The notes under the pieces: model-generated
Seen by the model: the letters and a program-made list of their open reading frames with translations, nothing else
Databases searched by the model: none
Told to the model about the DNA's origin: nothing
Part shown: positions 29,053 through 38,100 of the stretch, in pieces
How the letters are laid out: each line of letters begins with the position of its first letter
Numbering within the stretch: position 1 is the first letter of the stretch
Assembly (NCBI GenBank): GCA_041946675.1
Contig: JBHGAU010000020.1
Coordinates: 1-64,000, forward strand
DNA length: 64,000 nucleotides
Direction of reading: 5' to 3'
DNA from: CAWBKV01 sp041946675
Lineage (GTDB): Archaea; Halobacteriota; Methanosarcinia; Methanotrichales; Methanotrichaceae
Program-made: the position numbers and the translations under genes

Positions 29053-29146
29053 TATTAACTGTGTGCCGGATTCCACCAGCATCGCTTCTTGAAAAGGCGG
29101 TAAAGGATGTAATACCATGGCGGGGAAGAAAAAGGCAAAAAATTTG

Positions 29147-30679
29147 TTATTGCAAATCACAGGCTTTAGCAGAGCAGGATAGCTCATTGCCTATTCGTAT
29201 CACTTCCTGAACCAGCAAGTCGAAGTCCTCCCTGCGGCTGCGGTGATTGGTAATTGCGACATGCAGATATTTCCTGCCCTTGATATTGACAATGGAAGGC
29301 ACGGCAATCCCGTGTTCCTGAAGCTCGACCTCGATCTGTTTATTAAGACCATCAAGCGTACTGTCGGTGAGACCGGGTAGAGTATAGCGGAAACAGACCA
29401 CGTTTAGAGAAACAGGCAAGGCCATCTCAAGTTGCGGGGATGCCTCGACCAACCTGGCCAGATAATGAGCCTGGTCGATATTCTGCTGGATGAGACGCCC
29501 ATACTTCTCAGTGCCCTGTTCTTTGATCGTCATCCATGCCTTTAAGGCCTGGAAGCCACGTGATAGCTCAAAACCGTAATCTGGGAACCATGGAACATCG
29601 ATGCCTGTCTCTCCACGTTCTCCTTCACCATGCGCCAGATATATCGGCGTTAGAGAGAACGCGCGGCGGTGCTCATCTGCATTTCTGATAAGGACACAGC
29701 CGATAGGGTAGGACAGGTACATCCACTTATGAAGATCAAACGCCAGTGAATCGGCCTTCTTCATGCCGGCTACAAGATGTTTGGATCTGGGAGCGATGGC
29801 TGCCCATGCACCGAATGCGCCGTCTACATGGAACCATAAGTTCTCTTCACAGCAGATGTCTGCGAGGCTCTCAAGATCATCAATAGAGCCGGTGTTGGTC
29901 GTTCCAGCTGCCCCGACGATGCAGATGGGCAAAAGCCCTTTCTTCCGATCATTCTTGATTGCTTCTTTTAGCGCTGTGACATCAATCTGTAGAGACTCGT
30001 TTACAGGCACCTGATGGAGAGCATTGCTTCCGAAGCCGAGCAGTTCAGTTGCTTTCTGGATCGAGTAGTGAGCCTCCTCAGAACAATAGATGATCATTTG
30101 GCGCGGCGCAGCTTGCATGCCCTTTCCCCGCAGATCGAACTCCGCTTTGGCGCTGCGGGCGACTGCGAGTCCAATGAGATTTGAAGCAGAGCAGCCGCTG
30201 GTAAGCAGACCGCTGGCAGTAAGAGGGAAGCCAAGCATGGCTTTGCACCAATTGAGAACCTGCAGCTCGACATAGTTGTTGCTATTATAGGAAAAGCCTA
30301 TGCTGACAGCATCCGTTCCGGATGCCAGCATGTCTGCAAACATCCCCATAACAGTTCCTGATCCGAGCACCCAGCCCCAGAACCGCGGATGATTATTGCC
30401 CATTTGGTAGGGGAGTATGTACTTCAGATATTCCTGGTAAACATCCTCCGATGGCTGGGGAGCAAGAGGGGGCAGCCCCTCGAAATGCGCCTTTACGCTG
30501 AGCGGGGCATGCTGCCAGACAGGGCGATCTCGCAATGTCTCCAGATAATCCATAATATCATCCAGCATTTGATGGCCCAGTGCCCGCATGGACTTCCAGT
30601 CTTCCGGATCAAGTGTCTCTTCCACTGTCTCTTCTGCCCTCATATCGGTCTGCTCTTTCATGATCTTGCTCAACTCCAA
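29147..30679 (-). CDS. PLP-dependent group II amino-acid decarboxylase (aromatic-type)
   Basis: 510 residues. The PLP lysine is in FDLHKWMYLSYP near residue 315, the cofactor Asp/His region in HVDGAFGAWAA, and the N-terminal lid in NHPRFWGWV. This is the bacterial/eukaryotic aromatic-L-amino-acid decarboxylase layout. It differs from the shorter archaeal MfnA tyrosine decarboxylase of methanofuran synthesis, so the true substrate is uncertain. It converges on leuS and stands alone. A bacterial origin by transfer is plausible but untested. Confidence 0.85.
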   Translation of the reverse strand: MELSKIMKEQTDMRAEETVEETLDPEDWKSMRALGHQMLDDIMDYLETLRDRPVWQHAPLSVKAHFEGLPPLAPQPSEDVYQEYLKYILPYQMGNNHPRFWGWVLGSGTVMGMFADMLASGTDAVSIGFSYNSNNYVELQVLNWCKAMLGFPLTASGLLTSGCSASNLIGLAVARSAKAEFDLRGKGMQAAPRQMIIYCSEEAHYSIQKATELLGFGSNALHQVPVNESLQIDVTALKEAIKNDRKKGLLPICIVGAAGTTNTGSIDDLESLADICCEENLWFHVDGAFGAWAAIAPRSKHLVAGMKKADSLAFDLHKWMYLSYPIGCVLIRNADEHRRAFSLTPIYLAHGEGERGETGIDVPWFPDYGFELSRGFQALKAWMTIKEQGTEKYGRLIQQNIDQAHYLARLVEASPQLEMALPVSLNVVCFRYTLPGLTDSTLDGLNKQIEVELQEHGIAVPSIVNIKGRKYLHVAITNHRSRREDFDLLVQEVIRIGNELSCSAKACDLQ

Positions 30680-31009
30680 ATTTCCATGATGCGGAACCGC
30701 AGATTTAAGATTAGCTCAACGATTACAGTATCGAAGTGATTAATCAGAATTCAAATAGCCTTCGATGAGAGATGGTGGACTGGGTAAGAATTATTGCATC
30801 AATAATCCATCCTCTCCAATCCCCAGTAGAAAGTATTTATCGTGATAAATAAGTTATTGATGAGAGATATAGGGTTAGCTCAATTGTTGAGATGTTGGTA
30901 TGCCTATGAAAGGGCAATCATGCGCCCAATGCCAGCAGGATTTATATCGAGCTCAGACTAAAAATTAATGAGGAAATCTTTAGGATAAACGAATTGATGC
31001 TGGATGAAA
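30680..31009. other. Intergenic region with a 16-bp palindrome, no gene
   Basis: 330 bp upstream of the decarboxylase and downstream of the TPR protein. The only structure seen is ATTTATC-GT-GATAAAT at 30835-30850, about 155 bp upstream of the decarboxylase start. It may be an operator or just AT-rich chance. Confidence 0.4.
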
Positions 31010-32818
31010 TCAGCCCGACACCACCCTAAATTGCTCCTTCAAAATCCACTGATCATTCAGATAGACATCTACCGTCCAGCTGCCGCGCGGATCTGGAGTG
31101 GGGTTAGCTCCGTGGTATGAATAGCCTTCCCCTTCAGCACTTCTTCGAGCATTCCAATCATTGCTTTCGCCATAATTAAAATCTTGAAGCATGCTGGGAA
31201 TATCTATAAAATCCCAGACATTGTAAGAAGCATAATATCCGCCGCTCGGATTGGGCGGAATATTATAGGTATGCGTTATTTCGTAATTTTTGCCGTTCGT
31301 ATTATATTCTCCGCCTTTCCAATCCCACTCGATCCTGGCAGACCCTATATTTCCTAACTGCAGCCACGAGTAGGGCACCAGAGTATCCTTAATTTCGTTG
31401 GTTTTTGCAGTCGTGACAGGCTTGCCGGCAGCCTCATCAATTTCGCTTGCTATGCAGTGATCAAGAACCGTGAATATCCCTTGTGTGGTATTCGAGCTGG
31501 ATGCTGTACTGGGGCCAATTGTCGCTGTTCCTGAGCCAATATTCAGAGCAAATTGCTCTGTCAAACGCTTCTGGCCATTAATGTAGATATCTACATGCCA
31601 GATGCCCGACATGTACTGTTCCTTCGGTATATCGGCAGCATCAAGACGATACCAGATGTAGTAGGACGGCCAATAATCCCCGTTCTGGTTGCGAGGAATA
31701 TCGACTTGACCAGTTTTGTAGGGATTTCCATCTGGAGAATACCAGTGCCAAGTTACTGTAGTCCCCAGGACGTGTCCCAGGTTCAGCCAGGAGTAGACTT
31801 TCATATCGCTGCTGGAGAATGTGCTGGTTCTTGTGATAACATTATTGGAAGACTCATCTACGTTGCTTGCCATGGTATGATCAAGTATTTTGATAGAGTA
31901 CAGGCTGGTCAGGTTGATACCGGTGGCGTTGGTTTCTGGGACCCATGCAGAATAGTCCCCAAGCTCTCTTGCCGTGGCATAGGCCACATCCGATTCATTA
32001 GTTCGACCGAGAGCCTTTAGAGCATAGCCTTTGTTGGTCCAGACTATTGAAACATCCGGGGCAAGCTCAATAGCTCTATCATAAGCCTGGAGCGCCTCAT
32101 CGTACTTTCCTTCCTTAAAGAGAGCCTCGCCTTTGCTATTCAATGCCTTCCAGTTCTGGAAATTGTTGGGATCAGAATTGATAGCCTCATCGTAGAATTG
32201 AATGGCTTCCTCGTATCTGCCTTCGCCCTTGAGATTATCGCCTTTAGTAATAGCCAGATAGTATCTGTCTTGATTGTACATATCATTGTAAGCGGTCTCA
32301 TCAGATTTGGTAAGACTATATTGATGCTGATTTCCTGGCGCTGCTGTCTTCTGACCTCCTGATATCGAAAAATATTCGGTGAGCATCTTCCTGCCATCCA
32401 GGAAAACATCAACATGCCAATCACCAGGGCGGTTAGATGCATCCTTTCCGGCAATATCGATAGAAGACCAGATATTGTAGGCATTCCAGGAAGATCCGCT
32501 TGTTGGCATAAGGATCTCCGCACTATCCATCTTTAGTATTAGGCCAGCGGGTGAATACCAATTCCAATATACTGTGCCAGCTCCAACATTTCCCAAGCTT
32601 AACCAGGAATATGCCTTTGTATCGTTTAAGGAGAACTCGTGGGTTCTGGAGATGACAGCTCCAGCGGATTCGTCAACACTGGTAGCCATGCTGTGATCAA
32701 GAACAGATACATCAAGAATTCCATTGTTATCCCAATCAGATGATGTCGTCTGCCCCAATGCTGGAACAAATAGCAGTGCCAGCATAATCAAGATCAAAAC
32801 AGATTCAATTGCTCTAAT
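31010..32818 (-). CDS. Exported protein: three copies of an unrecognised beta-rich domain plus TPRs
   Basis: About 600 residues. The first ordinary start (TTG, 32797) gives MILIMLALLFVPALGQ without a basic n-region and sits 27 bases from the only Shine-Dalgarno (GGAGGG). ATT at 32818 lies six bases after it and adds RAIESV, giving a better signal peptide, so I use it tentatively. A domain of about 110 residues occurs near 33-150, 300-415 and 450-595, with the pattern DHxMAxxVDE, YSWLxLG, WxWYSP, PGDWHVDVYLNGQ. Between copies 1 and 2 lie about three TPR units (for example YEEAIQFYDEAINSDP). Inferred to be surface or secreted; function unknown. Confidence 0.8.
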   Translation of the reverse strand: MRAIESVLILIMLALLFVPALGQTTSSDWDNNGILDVSVLDHSMATSVDESAGAVISRTHEFSLNDTKAYSWLSLGNVGAGTVYWNWYSPAGLILKMDSAEILMPTSGSSWNAYNIWSSIDIAGKDASNRPGDWHVDVFLDGRKMLTEYFSISGGQKTAAPGNQHQYSLTKSDETAYNDMYNQDRYYLAITKGDNLKGEGRYEEAIQFYDEAINSDPNNFQNWKALNSKGEALFKEGKYDEALQAYDRAIELAPDVSIVWTNKGYALKALGRTNESDVAYATARELGDYSAWVPETNATGINLTSLYSIKILDHTMASNVDESSNNVITRTSTFSSSDMKVYSWLNLGHVLGTTVTWHWYSPDGNPYKTGQVDIPRNQNGDYWPSYYIWYRLDAADIPKEQYMSGIWHVDIYINGQKRLTEQFALNIGSGTATIGPSTASSSNTTQGIFTVLDHCIASEIDEAAGKPVTTAKTNEIKDTLVPYSWLQLGNIGSARIEWDWKGGEYNTNGKNYEITHTYNIPPNPSGGYYASYNVWDFIDIPSMLQDFNYGESNDWNARRSAEGEGYSYHGANPTPDPRGSWTVDVYLNDQWILKEQFRVVSG

Positions 32819-33018
32819 TAATATCCCTCCTTATTCCGCCTATTTGATGTATATTGAAGGCCTCTCTAGCAATAAGGCGACCATGATAATTCATCATCTC
32901 GTTCCATGATCTCCCATCGAGATAAAGGGCCGGGACGAGTTCCTCTCCCAGCCCTAATTGCAGCCCTGGAAAAGCCAGCATCATATTCGGAAGAACTTCC
33001 GAACAATTTTAGACCTTT

Positions 33019-34962
33019 TTACCAGCCCCACCATTCCTCTTCAATTTCAGGATCGATCTCTATGGACTTGTTGTAGGCCATTTCGGACTCATTGTGCCTG
33101 TCAAGGTCATCAAGGGCCAGGCTTTTAAGGTACCATGCAGCTGCATCTTGAGGATTAATCCCGATAGCCTTGTCGGCAGCTTGAATGGAATCATTATACT
33201 TCTTGAGCCAATAGAGAGCTTCGGCTTTATTATACCATGCATCTGCATTTTGTGGATTAATTTGAGTGGAATTATCATAAGCCTGTATGGCTTCATCAGA
33301 CTTGTCCTGGTCTTCGAGAACCAGGCCTTTGATGTACCATGCATCCGAATCTTGAGGATTAATCTCGATAGCCCTGTCACAAGCTTGAATGGCTTCATTA
33401 TACTTGCCCTGTTGATCTAAAGCAGCGCCTTTTAAGTACCATCCAACAGCATTCCCGGGATTGATATCGATAGCTTTGTCAAAAGCTTGAACCGCCTCAT
33501 CATATTTGCCAAGATTTCCGAGAGTAATGCCAATGCCATGCCATGCGTCTTCATCCCTTGGATCTATATCTATTGCCTTATCATATGCTTGAATAGCCTC
33601 ATTATACATGCCCTGTTTATTGAGAGCAGTGCCTTTTAGGTACCATGCAGCTTCATATTGTGGATCTATCTGGATGGCATTATCAAAAGCCTGAACGGCC
33701 TCGCCGTATTTACCTTGCACACCGAGAGCTAGACCTTGATTGAGCCAGCTTACTGCCTCCGATTGTTCAACAACAGGCCTAGACGGCTGGTTTCCTGGTG
33801 CTCCTTTTGGTTGAGTTTGGGAGATGGAGAAATACTCTGTGAATTCTTTCTGGCCGTTAAGGTAAACATCCACATGCCAATCTCCAGGCAGGTTAACCGC
33901 GTTATCTCCGGCTACATAGATGTAAGACCAGACATTATAAGAGGGCCAATAATCACCGCTTGGAGCAGGAATATCAACTGTTTCAGTTCTATAAAGACTG
34001 TCATCGGGGGAGTACCATATCCATTTGACTGTGCCATTTTCCGCCTTTCCCAGGCTTAGCCAGGAGTAGGCTTTGCTATCAGTGCTGGAGAATGTGTAGG
34101 CTCTTGTGATCACATTATTGGTAGATTCGTCGACATTGCTTGCCATTATGTGATCTTTAACAAATGGCTTGGATGTGGGAGTTGCGCCAGGGCTATTGGT
34201 TACGGCATTGTTCGTCGATGTAAGATTGCCGTATCCCAGCTCACTGGCTCTGGCATAGGCTGCCTCTGCATCGCGGGTTCGGCCGAGCTTCTTTAGTGCA
34301 TCCCCTTTGTTAAACCAGTAGAGACCTTTATCTGGCCTCAGCTGAATGGCTTTCTCATAAGCCTCCAAAGCTTTATCGTATTTGTTCAGGGCCCAGAAAT
34401 TATTGCCTATCGAATTCCAGGGAGACGCAAAATAGGGGTCCATTTTTATAGATTCTCTCATAATATCCGTGGACTCGTCGTACCTTTCAGCATCAGATAG
34501 GACCCATCCCTTTCTATACAGAGCCCAGGCATCTTTTGGATTTGCCTTAATTATTTTATCGAGTCCTGCAATAGCTTTGGACTTTGAGGGGTTTTCAAAT
34601 GCTTTTTCTATCCAATACAATATTGTGTTATGTGTGGTCATGTTTTCTGCATCTTCCCAGTCTGATGAAACGGACTGGAAGCCAAAGCCCCGCAGGACCA
34701 TATTGAAACCGTTCTTATAGAGGTCACCGTTGACAACAGGCTCTCCGCTGCCGGTATCGATTCCCCTAAAATTTACATCCTTGGTCAAAACTACGCTCTC
34801 ATTATAAGTCCCGCTATATACATCAATCGTATCATTGGAATGCGCAGCATAAACAGCAGCTTGAATGCTCGTGCTGTCGCAGCCATTCGGGCACACGGTC
34901 TCGTGAGCTGATGTACATCCTGCCATTAGTAAGATGGCCAGGATTGACAGAACCAGTTTCAA
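33019..34962 (-). CDS. TPR lipoprotein carrying the same beta-rich domain
   Basis: About 647 residues from TTG at 34962, six bases after GGAGGAGGAG; the frame is open to 35025, but the TTG gives an exact lipoprotein signal (LVLSILAILLMAGC). Behind the lipidated Cys is a short segment resembling the start of a pectate-lyase/periplasmic copper-binding type right-handed helix (IQAAVYAAHSNDTIDVYSG). Then come about three TPRs, one copy of the DHxMAxxVDE domain (about 270-385) and about seven TPRs to the end (AWYLKGxALxxxGKYxEAIQ pattern). It is a paralogue of the preceding protein with rearranged modules. Inferred to be membrane-anchored outside the cell. Confidence 0.83.
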   Translation of the reverse strand: MKLVLSILAILLMAGCTSAHETVCPNGCDSTSIQAAVYAAHSNDTIDVYSGTYNESVVLTKDVNFRGIDTGSGEPVVNGDLYKNGFNMVLRGFGFQSVSSDWEDAENMTTHNTILYWIEKAFENPSKSKAIAGLDKIIKANPKDAWALYRKGWVLSDAERYDESTDIMRESIKMDPYFASPWNSIGNNFWALNKYDKALEAYEKAIQLRPDKGLYWFNKGDALKKLGRTRDAEAAYARASELGYGNLTSTNNAVTNSPGATPTSKPFVKDHIMASNVDESTNNVITRAYTFSSTDSKAYSWLSLGKAENGTVKWIWYSPDDSLYRTETVDIPAPSGDYWPSYNVWSYIYVAGDNAVNLPGDWHVDVYLNGQKEFTEYFSISQTQPKGAPGNQPSRPVVEQSEAVSWLNQGLALGVQGKYGEAVQAFDNAIQIDPQYEAAWYLKGTALNKQGMYNEAIQAYDKAIDIDPRDEDAWHGIGITLGNLGKYDEAVQAFDKAIDINPGNAVGWYLKGAALDQQGKYNEAIQACDRAIEINPQDSDAWYIKGLVLEDQDKSDEAIQAYDNSTQINPQNADAWYNKAEALYWLKKYNDSIQAADKAIGINPQDAAAWYLKSLALDDLDRHNESEMAYNKSIEIDPEIEEEWWGW

Positions 34963-35144
34963 TTTTGACTCCTCCTCGCCTCTAATATTAGCAATTGCAG
35001 CTACAGGGTTATAAATTTTTGGCAAAAAATGAGAATCGCTTCATTCTCAGCTTGACCATAATGTAGCATGAACCTTCTTCGAGCATCTCCCTGATACTTA
35101 AATGAACTCAGCATCCAATAGATATCGCTGAAGGGAGGATTATT

Positions 35145-35240
35145 ATGAAGGATCCGGCATCCGGCATTGTCGACCTTTGTAGAAAGGAGGCTGAGCGCTA
35201 TCTGTACGGCATTGGGATTCAGCGCAATCAGGGAACTTGA
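35145..35240 (+). CDS. Possible small ORF or broken gene start, 31 codons
   Basis: ATG lies six bases after GGGAGGA, an unusually good Shine-Dalgarno. It reads MKDPASGIVDLCRKEAERYL and stops at TGA. A shifted frame stays open to 35323 (QILLELKIVDNEAQASFKL) and reads like its continuation, so this may be a frameshifted gene remnant. Not recognised. Confidence 0.3.
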   Translation: MKDPASGIVDLCRKEAERYLYGIGIQRNQGT

Positions 35241-35300
35241 TCAGCTATTGTCAGATTTTACTGGAGCTTAAAATAGTGGATAATGAAGCTCAGGCATCAT

Positions 35301-36542
35301 TCAAGTTATGCTCGGATCGCTGACCCTGCCCATGAATAAAATGTTGCCCGTCTCTTTATCCTCTATCAGGAAAATAAATGGATGATCAGCCCAAAAGCTC
35401 GGAGGACCATAGCCGGGCATGCGAGCCATCACGTTAGCTGCTCCAGTAGCTGCTGCAGCTTCTGTTCCTTGTTCATTGACATCCACAAACGATTGATGAA
35501 TTATATCGTTTATGAAAAGGTCGCTTCGGCCGTTCATTCCAGAAAAGTCCGCTCCCGGTGTGAATGCAGTCCTCATTCCCAAATCTTCGAAATTATTCGT
35601 CAGGGAATATCTGGCTGAAAGGTTGAACTTTGGAATGCGAACATCGTTGAATTCGCTCTCCTCAAGGCTCTTTCTCCACTCCATAAGTTTTTCTAAGGAA
35701 AGCGATTTCTCCAAGGAAGTAGTATTATTGCCAGCAGGCAAGAGGATTATCATGGATATTCTCATGCCCTGGTATGGAAGCTCAAGTATCTGCAAATCTT
35801 TTGTCTCATTATAACTGAACTCTAATTCGTCGCCTTTGCTTTCCATCATAGGAATCTCAATGGTCCTGCCATCATCTGTTCTGAAGGATCTTTTCTCTGT
35901 CATGTTTTTATCGAACGATCTTGCCCATGCGCCTTTGAAGTAGACGGCATTGGTGATCACAAGCTGCATCTCTGGACTTACTTGAGAAATGAGGTTCTTT
36001 ATTTTGTTGCCGGTCCTGCCCTCGATCCAAGAGTTGATCATCGTTCTGGTCTCTTCGGGCGCTCCTTTGAAGTCCACATTCCTAGCAGCACTGTGGTAAT
36101 ATCTTTCAGTATCGGCTGTAAAATTGCTTAGCAGAGGATATTCTTTCTCTACTCAAAGGGCGTTTGCGGTTGAAATGGTATACCCCGCATCTTTTGCATT
36201 GAACTTATCATAGGTGCAGGCAAAAGAATGCTTGGCAAGGCTATCGTTCTCAGGGAGATGCATCATCTGCTTCATTTCTTCTGCGGTCTTGCCTCTTGCA
36301 CCTTCATGGGCAATCGCCAGGGCTGAATATATGCTCCAGGGAGAGAAGAAGACATTTCCACGCTGGACTCCTAGCTCCGAGAACATGTCCAGAGCGAACT
36401 GGTTGTTGCCATTAACAATGTCGGAGATATCTCCTGAGTTCGTCTGTGAGGCGGATATAGATCCAGCCATATATGATGGGGCAAGCAGCATAGTCAAAAA
36501 GGCCTAAAGGTATAGAATTTTTCGCCTTAAATCCTTTGCCAT
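35301..36542 (-). pseudogene. Exported serpin with two in-frame stop codons
   Basis: The frame from ATG 36542 to 35301 encodes a full serpin of about 413 residues with no frameshift, but it is broken by TAG at 36504-36506 (codon 13, inside the signal peptide) and TGA at 36153-36155. The TGA falls after STANAL, where serpins almost always have tryptophan. Intact family landmarks are NVFFSPWSIYSALAIAHEGA, the hinge EQGTEAAAATGA of an inhibitory reactive loop and the end block HPFIFLIEDKETGNILFMGR. A functional copy would inhibit serine or cysteine proteases outside the cell. Most likely a recent pseudogene; stop readthrough is the alternative. Confidence 0.85.
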
Positions 36543-36966
36543 ATATGAGAATTGATATTTCGTTATTTAATCTTTATGAGGATTCGCAAGAAAAACGTCG
36601 AAAATAAGGGTTAACGATTATTCTGGTACATGCCTCATTATCGACCTGCTATATGATCCCAAGGGCGATGTATTAAGAGAAGAAAAGCGATATCTATGAA
36701 ATAATTTGCCTATAGTGATATTTGTGGTCTCAGCTCTCCGCATAGGGAGATGATAGCTAACCTGAACGATGCTGTCAAGACCGAGAAGGTCGTTTCTGCT
36801 GCATATAAGTTGGCTGCAGAAGGCCCCCATGTGAAGCTGCCGTTATCAGGATCCAGCACTATGGACGACTATAGGTATCCTGGTCCGGGTGCCGGTCTAT
36901 CCCATCCTCGTCTGAAGCGCCACAGCCCACTTTTAAGCCAATATGCCTGCAGCTTCTGCAGTCTAT
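36543..36966. other. Decayed stretch without a recognisable gene
   Basis: Short open frames on both strands lack start signals and similarity. It lies between the broken serpin and the transporter remnant and is best read as degraded DNA. Confidence 0.5.
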
Positions 36967-37199
36967 TCGACCTCTGAATATGGAGGTCAGTGTTCCAAAG
37001 AGGCAGAGGATACCTACAAGGATCATCACCCTGCTTATGATACAAGGATGCTCGAAAGCGATACCTCTAGAGCCATCCCAAGGTTTCTGATTGTAGCTAC
37101 TAGGCCGGAGGCGATGTTCATCTGTGCCTGAGGAAAGGCCCTCATGACATCTGTGTTGCTGGGGCTCAGGAAGAGTGTGCCTCCTATGCCCCATGGCAC
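36967..37199 (-). pseudogene. Remnant of an MFS drug-exporter-type permease (C-terminal part)
   Basis: One minus-strand frame reads PWGIGGTLFLSPSNTDVM, then ASGLVATIRNLGMALEVSLS, which matches the late transmembrane region of DHA2-type (EmrB/QacA) exporters. It then stops. A second frame continues with ILVGILCLFGTLTSIFRG, like the last helix of such proteins. No start and no N-terminal 300 residues remain. The upstream side is replaced by transposase sequence. Confidence 0.55.
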
Positions 37200-37201
37200 C
37201 A

Positions 37202-37378
37202 AAGTGGAAAGATTTGGAGGATGCGTTTCCCGATAACTGGAAAGAGACCTATGCCCTTTCAGTGCTTCGAGTTACCGGCAATGTTCCGCTGAAGCGAGCT
37301 AAAGACTCCCGGGAGAAGCTTTACAACTGGTCGGTTCCAGGAAGCGCGAAAGGGTCAGAAGATATCCGATGCTTATAA
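37202..37378 (+). mobile_element. Transposase scrap, IS1634/IS4-superfamily-like
   Basis: The frame reads DAFPDNWKETYALSVLRV, then NVPLKRAKDSREKLYNW, a block I recognise from IS1634-type (DDE) transposases, where a similar WKEIYALAxLR and PLKRxxxxWEKLY stretch occurs. About 55 codons remain, ending in a stop. No inverted repeats are seen. It is a dead fragment. Confidence 0.45.
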
Positions 37379-37428
37379 AAATATTCTAGAGTTTGTCTCG
37401 TTCTTATCACTTAAGGTTAATAATTATA

Positions 37429-37484
37429 TGCTCCGGTTGGGATTTGAACCCAAGTCGAAGGAGTGAGAGTCCTTCATGATTGGC
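37429..37484 (-). tRNA. 3' fragment of tRNA-Glu (CTC)
   Basis: Read on the minus strand: an anticodon arm AAGGA-CTCTCAC-TCCTT with anticodon CTC, the variable region CGAC, a T arm TTGGG-TTCAAAT-CCCAA and the acceptor 3' strand CCGGAGC plus A. The D arm and the 5' acceptor strand (expected GCTCCGG) are absent; that place is coding sequence of the endonuclease III gene. A lone tRNA 3' half is what an integrase attachment site leaves behind. Confidence 0.75.
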
Positions 37485-38031
37485 TTATCTCCTCAAGAAT
37501 GCGCTCTGCCTCTTTGATGCTTCCCTCCTCAGGCACAAGCCCAAGCCTCCGTGAGACGCGATTAACGTGTGTATCAACCGGCATGAACGGCATGCCGAAT
37601 GCAAATAGAAGTACTACCGAAGCAGTCTTGGGGCCAACCCCTGGAATCGATAGAAGATAATCTCTTGCGGCATCCGTGTCCATGCCTTTGAGAAAACCAA
37701 GGTCTATTGACCCGGCATCCTCCTCTATCCTCTGAAGTGCGCCCTTGATTCTATGCGCCTTGATATCAGAAAGACCGCCTACGTGAATATGCCTGGAGAT
37801 CTCATCTTCGGGTGCTTTAAGAAGCATCTTGTAATCAGGATACGCGGACTTAAGCCTGCCGAATGCCTTGATGCTATTCACATCACTCGTATTCTGGGAT
37901 AAAATAGTCTCCACCAGCAGATCGACTGGATCTATAACAGAAGCCTCTGGAATTCCATAAAGACCTTCAAGAATACTGATACATCTCATCGCCTTCTCGT
38001 GCTTCGACCTCGTCTTTTCGGTTCGCATCAA
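37474..38031 (-). CDS. nth: Endonuclease III-type DNA glycosylase, truncated before the FeS cluster
   Basis: 185 residues of the HhH-GPD family. The helix-hairpin-helix with the catalytic lysine is IPGVGPKTASVV, and the catalytic aspartate is in PVDTHVNRVSRRLG. Normal members continue for about 30 residues and bind a [4Fe-4S] cluster with four cysteines. Here the protein ends at ILEEISQS and the cluster is missing. The stop codon lies within the tRNA-Glu fragment, so the tail was lost by a recombination event there. Activity is doubtful, though both catalytic residues remain. Confidence 0.85.
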   Translation of the reverse strand: MMRTEKTRSKHEKAMRCISILEGLYGIPEASVIDPVDLLVETILSQNTSDVNSIKAFGRLKSAYPDYKMLLKAPEDEISRHIHVGGLSDIKAHRIKGALQRIEEDAGSIDLGFLKGMDTDAARDYLLSIPGVGPKTASVVLLFAFGMPFMPVDTHVNRVSRRLGLVPEEGSIKEAERILEEISQS

Positions 38032-38100
38032 TTAAATTCTGCCTTACGATTTAAAAGGATTGGCCAGCAAAAATTTTTATCCGGGAGAGCCCTGTGATCG

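Noticed and set aside
28321..29187. 288-codon open frame on the minus strand
   Set aside because: Antisense to the C-terminal part of leuS; Leu/Arg-rich composition typical of a shadow frame.
30880..31018. Plus-strand reading ASRIYIELRLKINEEIF as a gene end
   Set aside because: Only about 40 codons, a stop directly upstream and no start; not enough to call.
36504..36506. TAG in the serpin as a pyrrolysine codon
   Set aside because: It falls in the hydrophobic core of a signal peptide, a second stop (TGA) follows in the same gene, and no pyl genes are seen; nonsense mutation is simpler.
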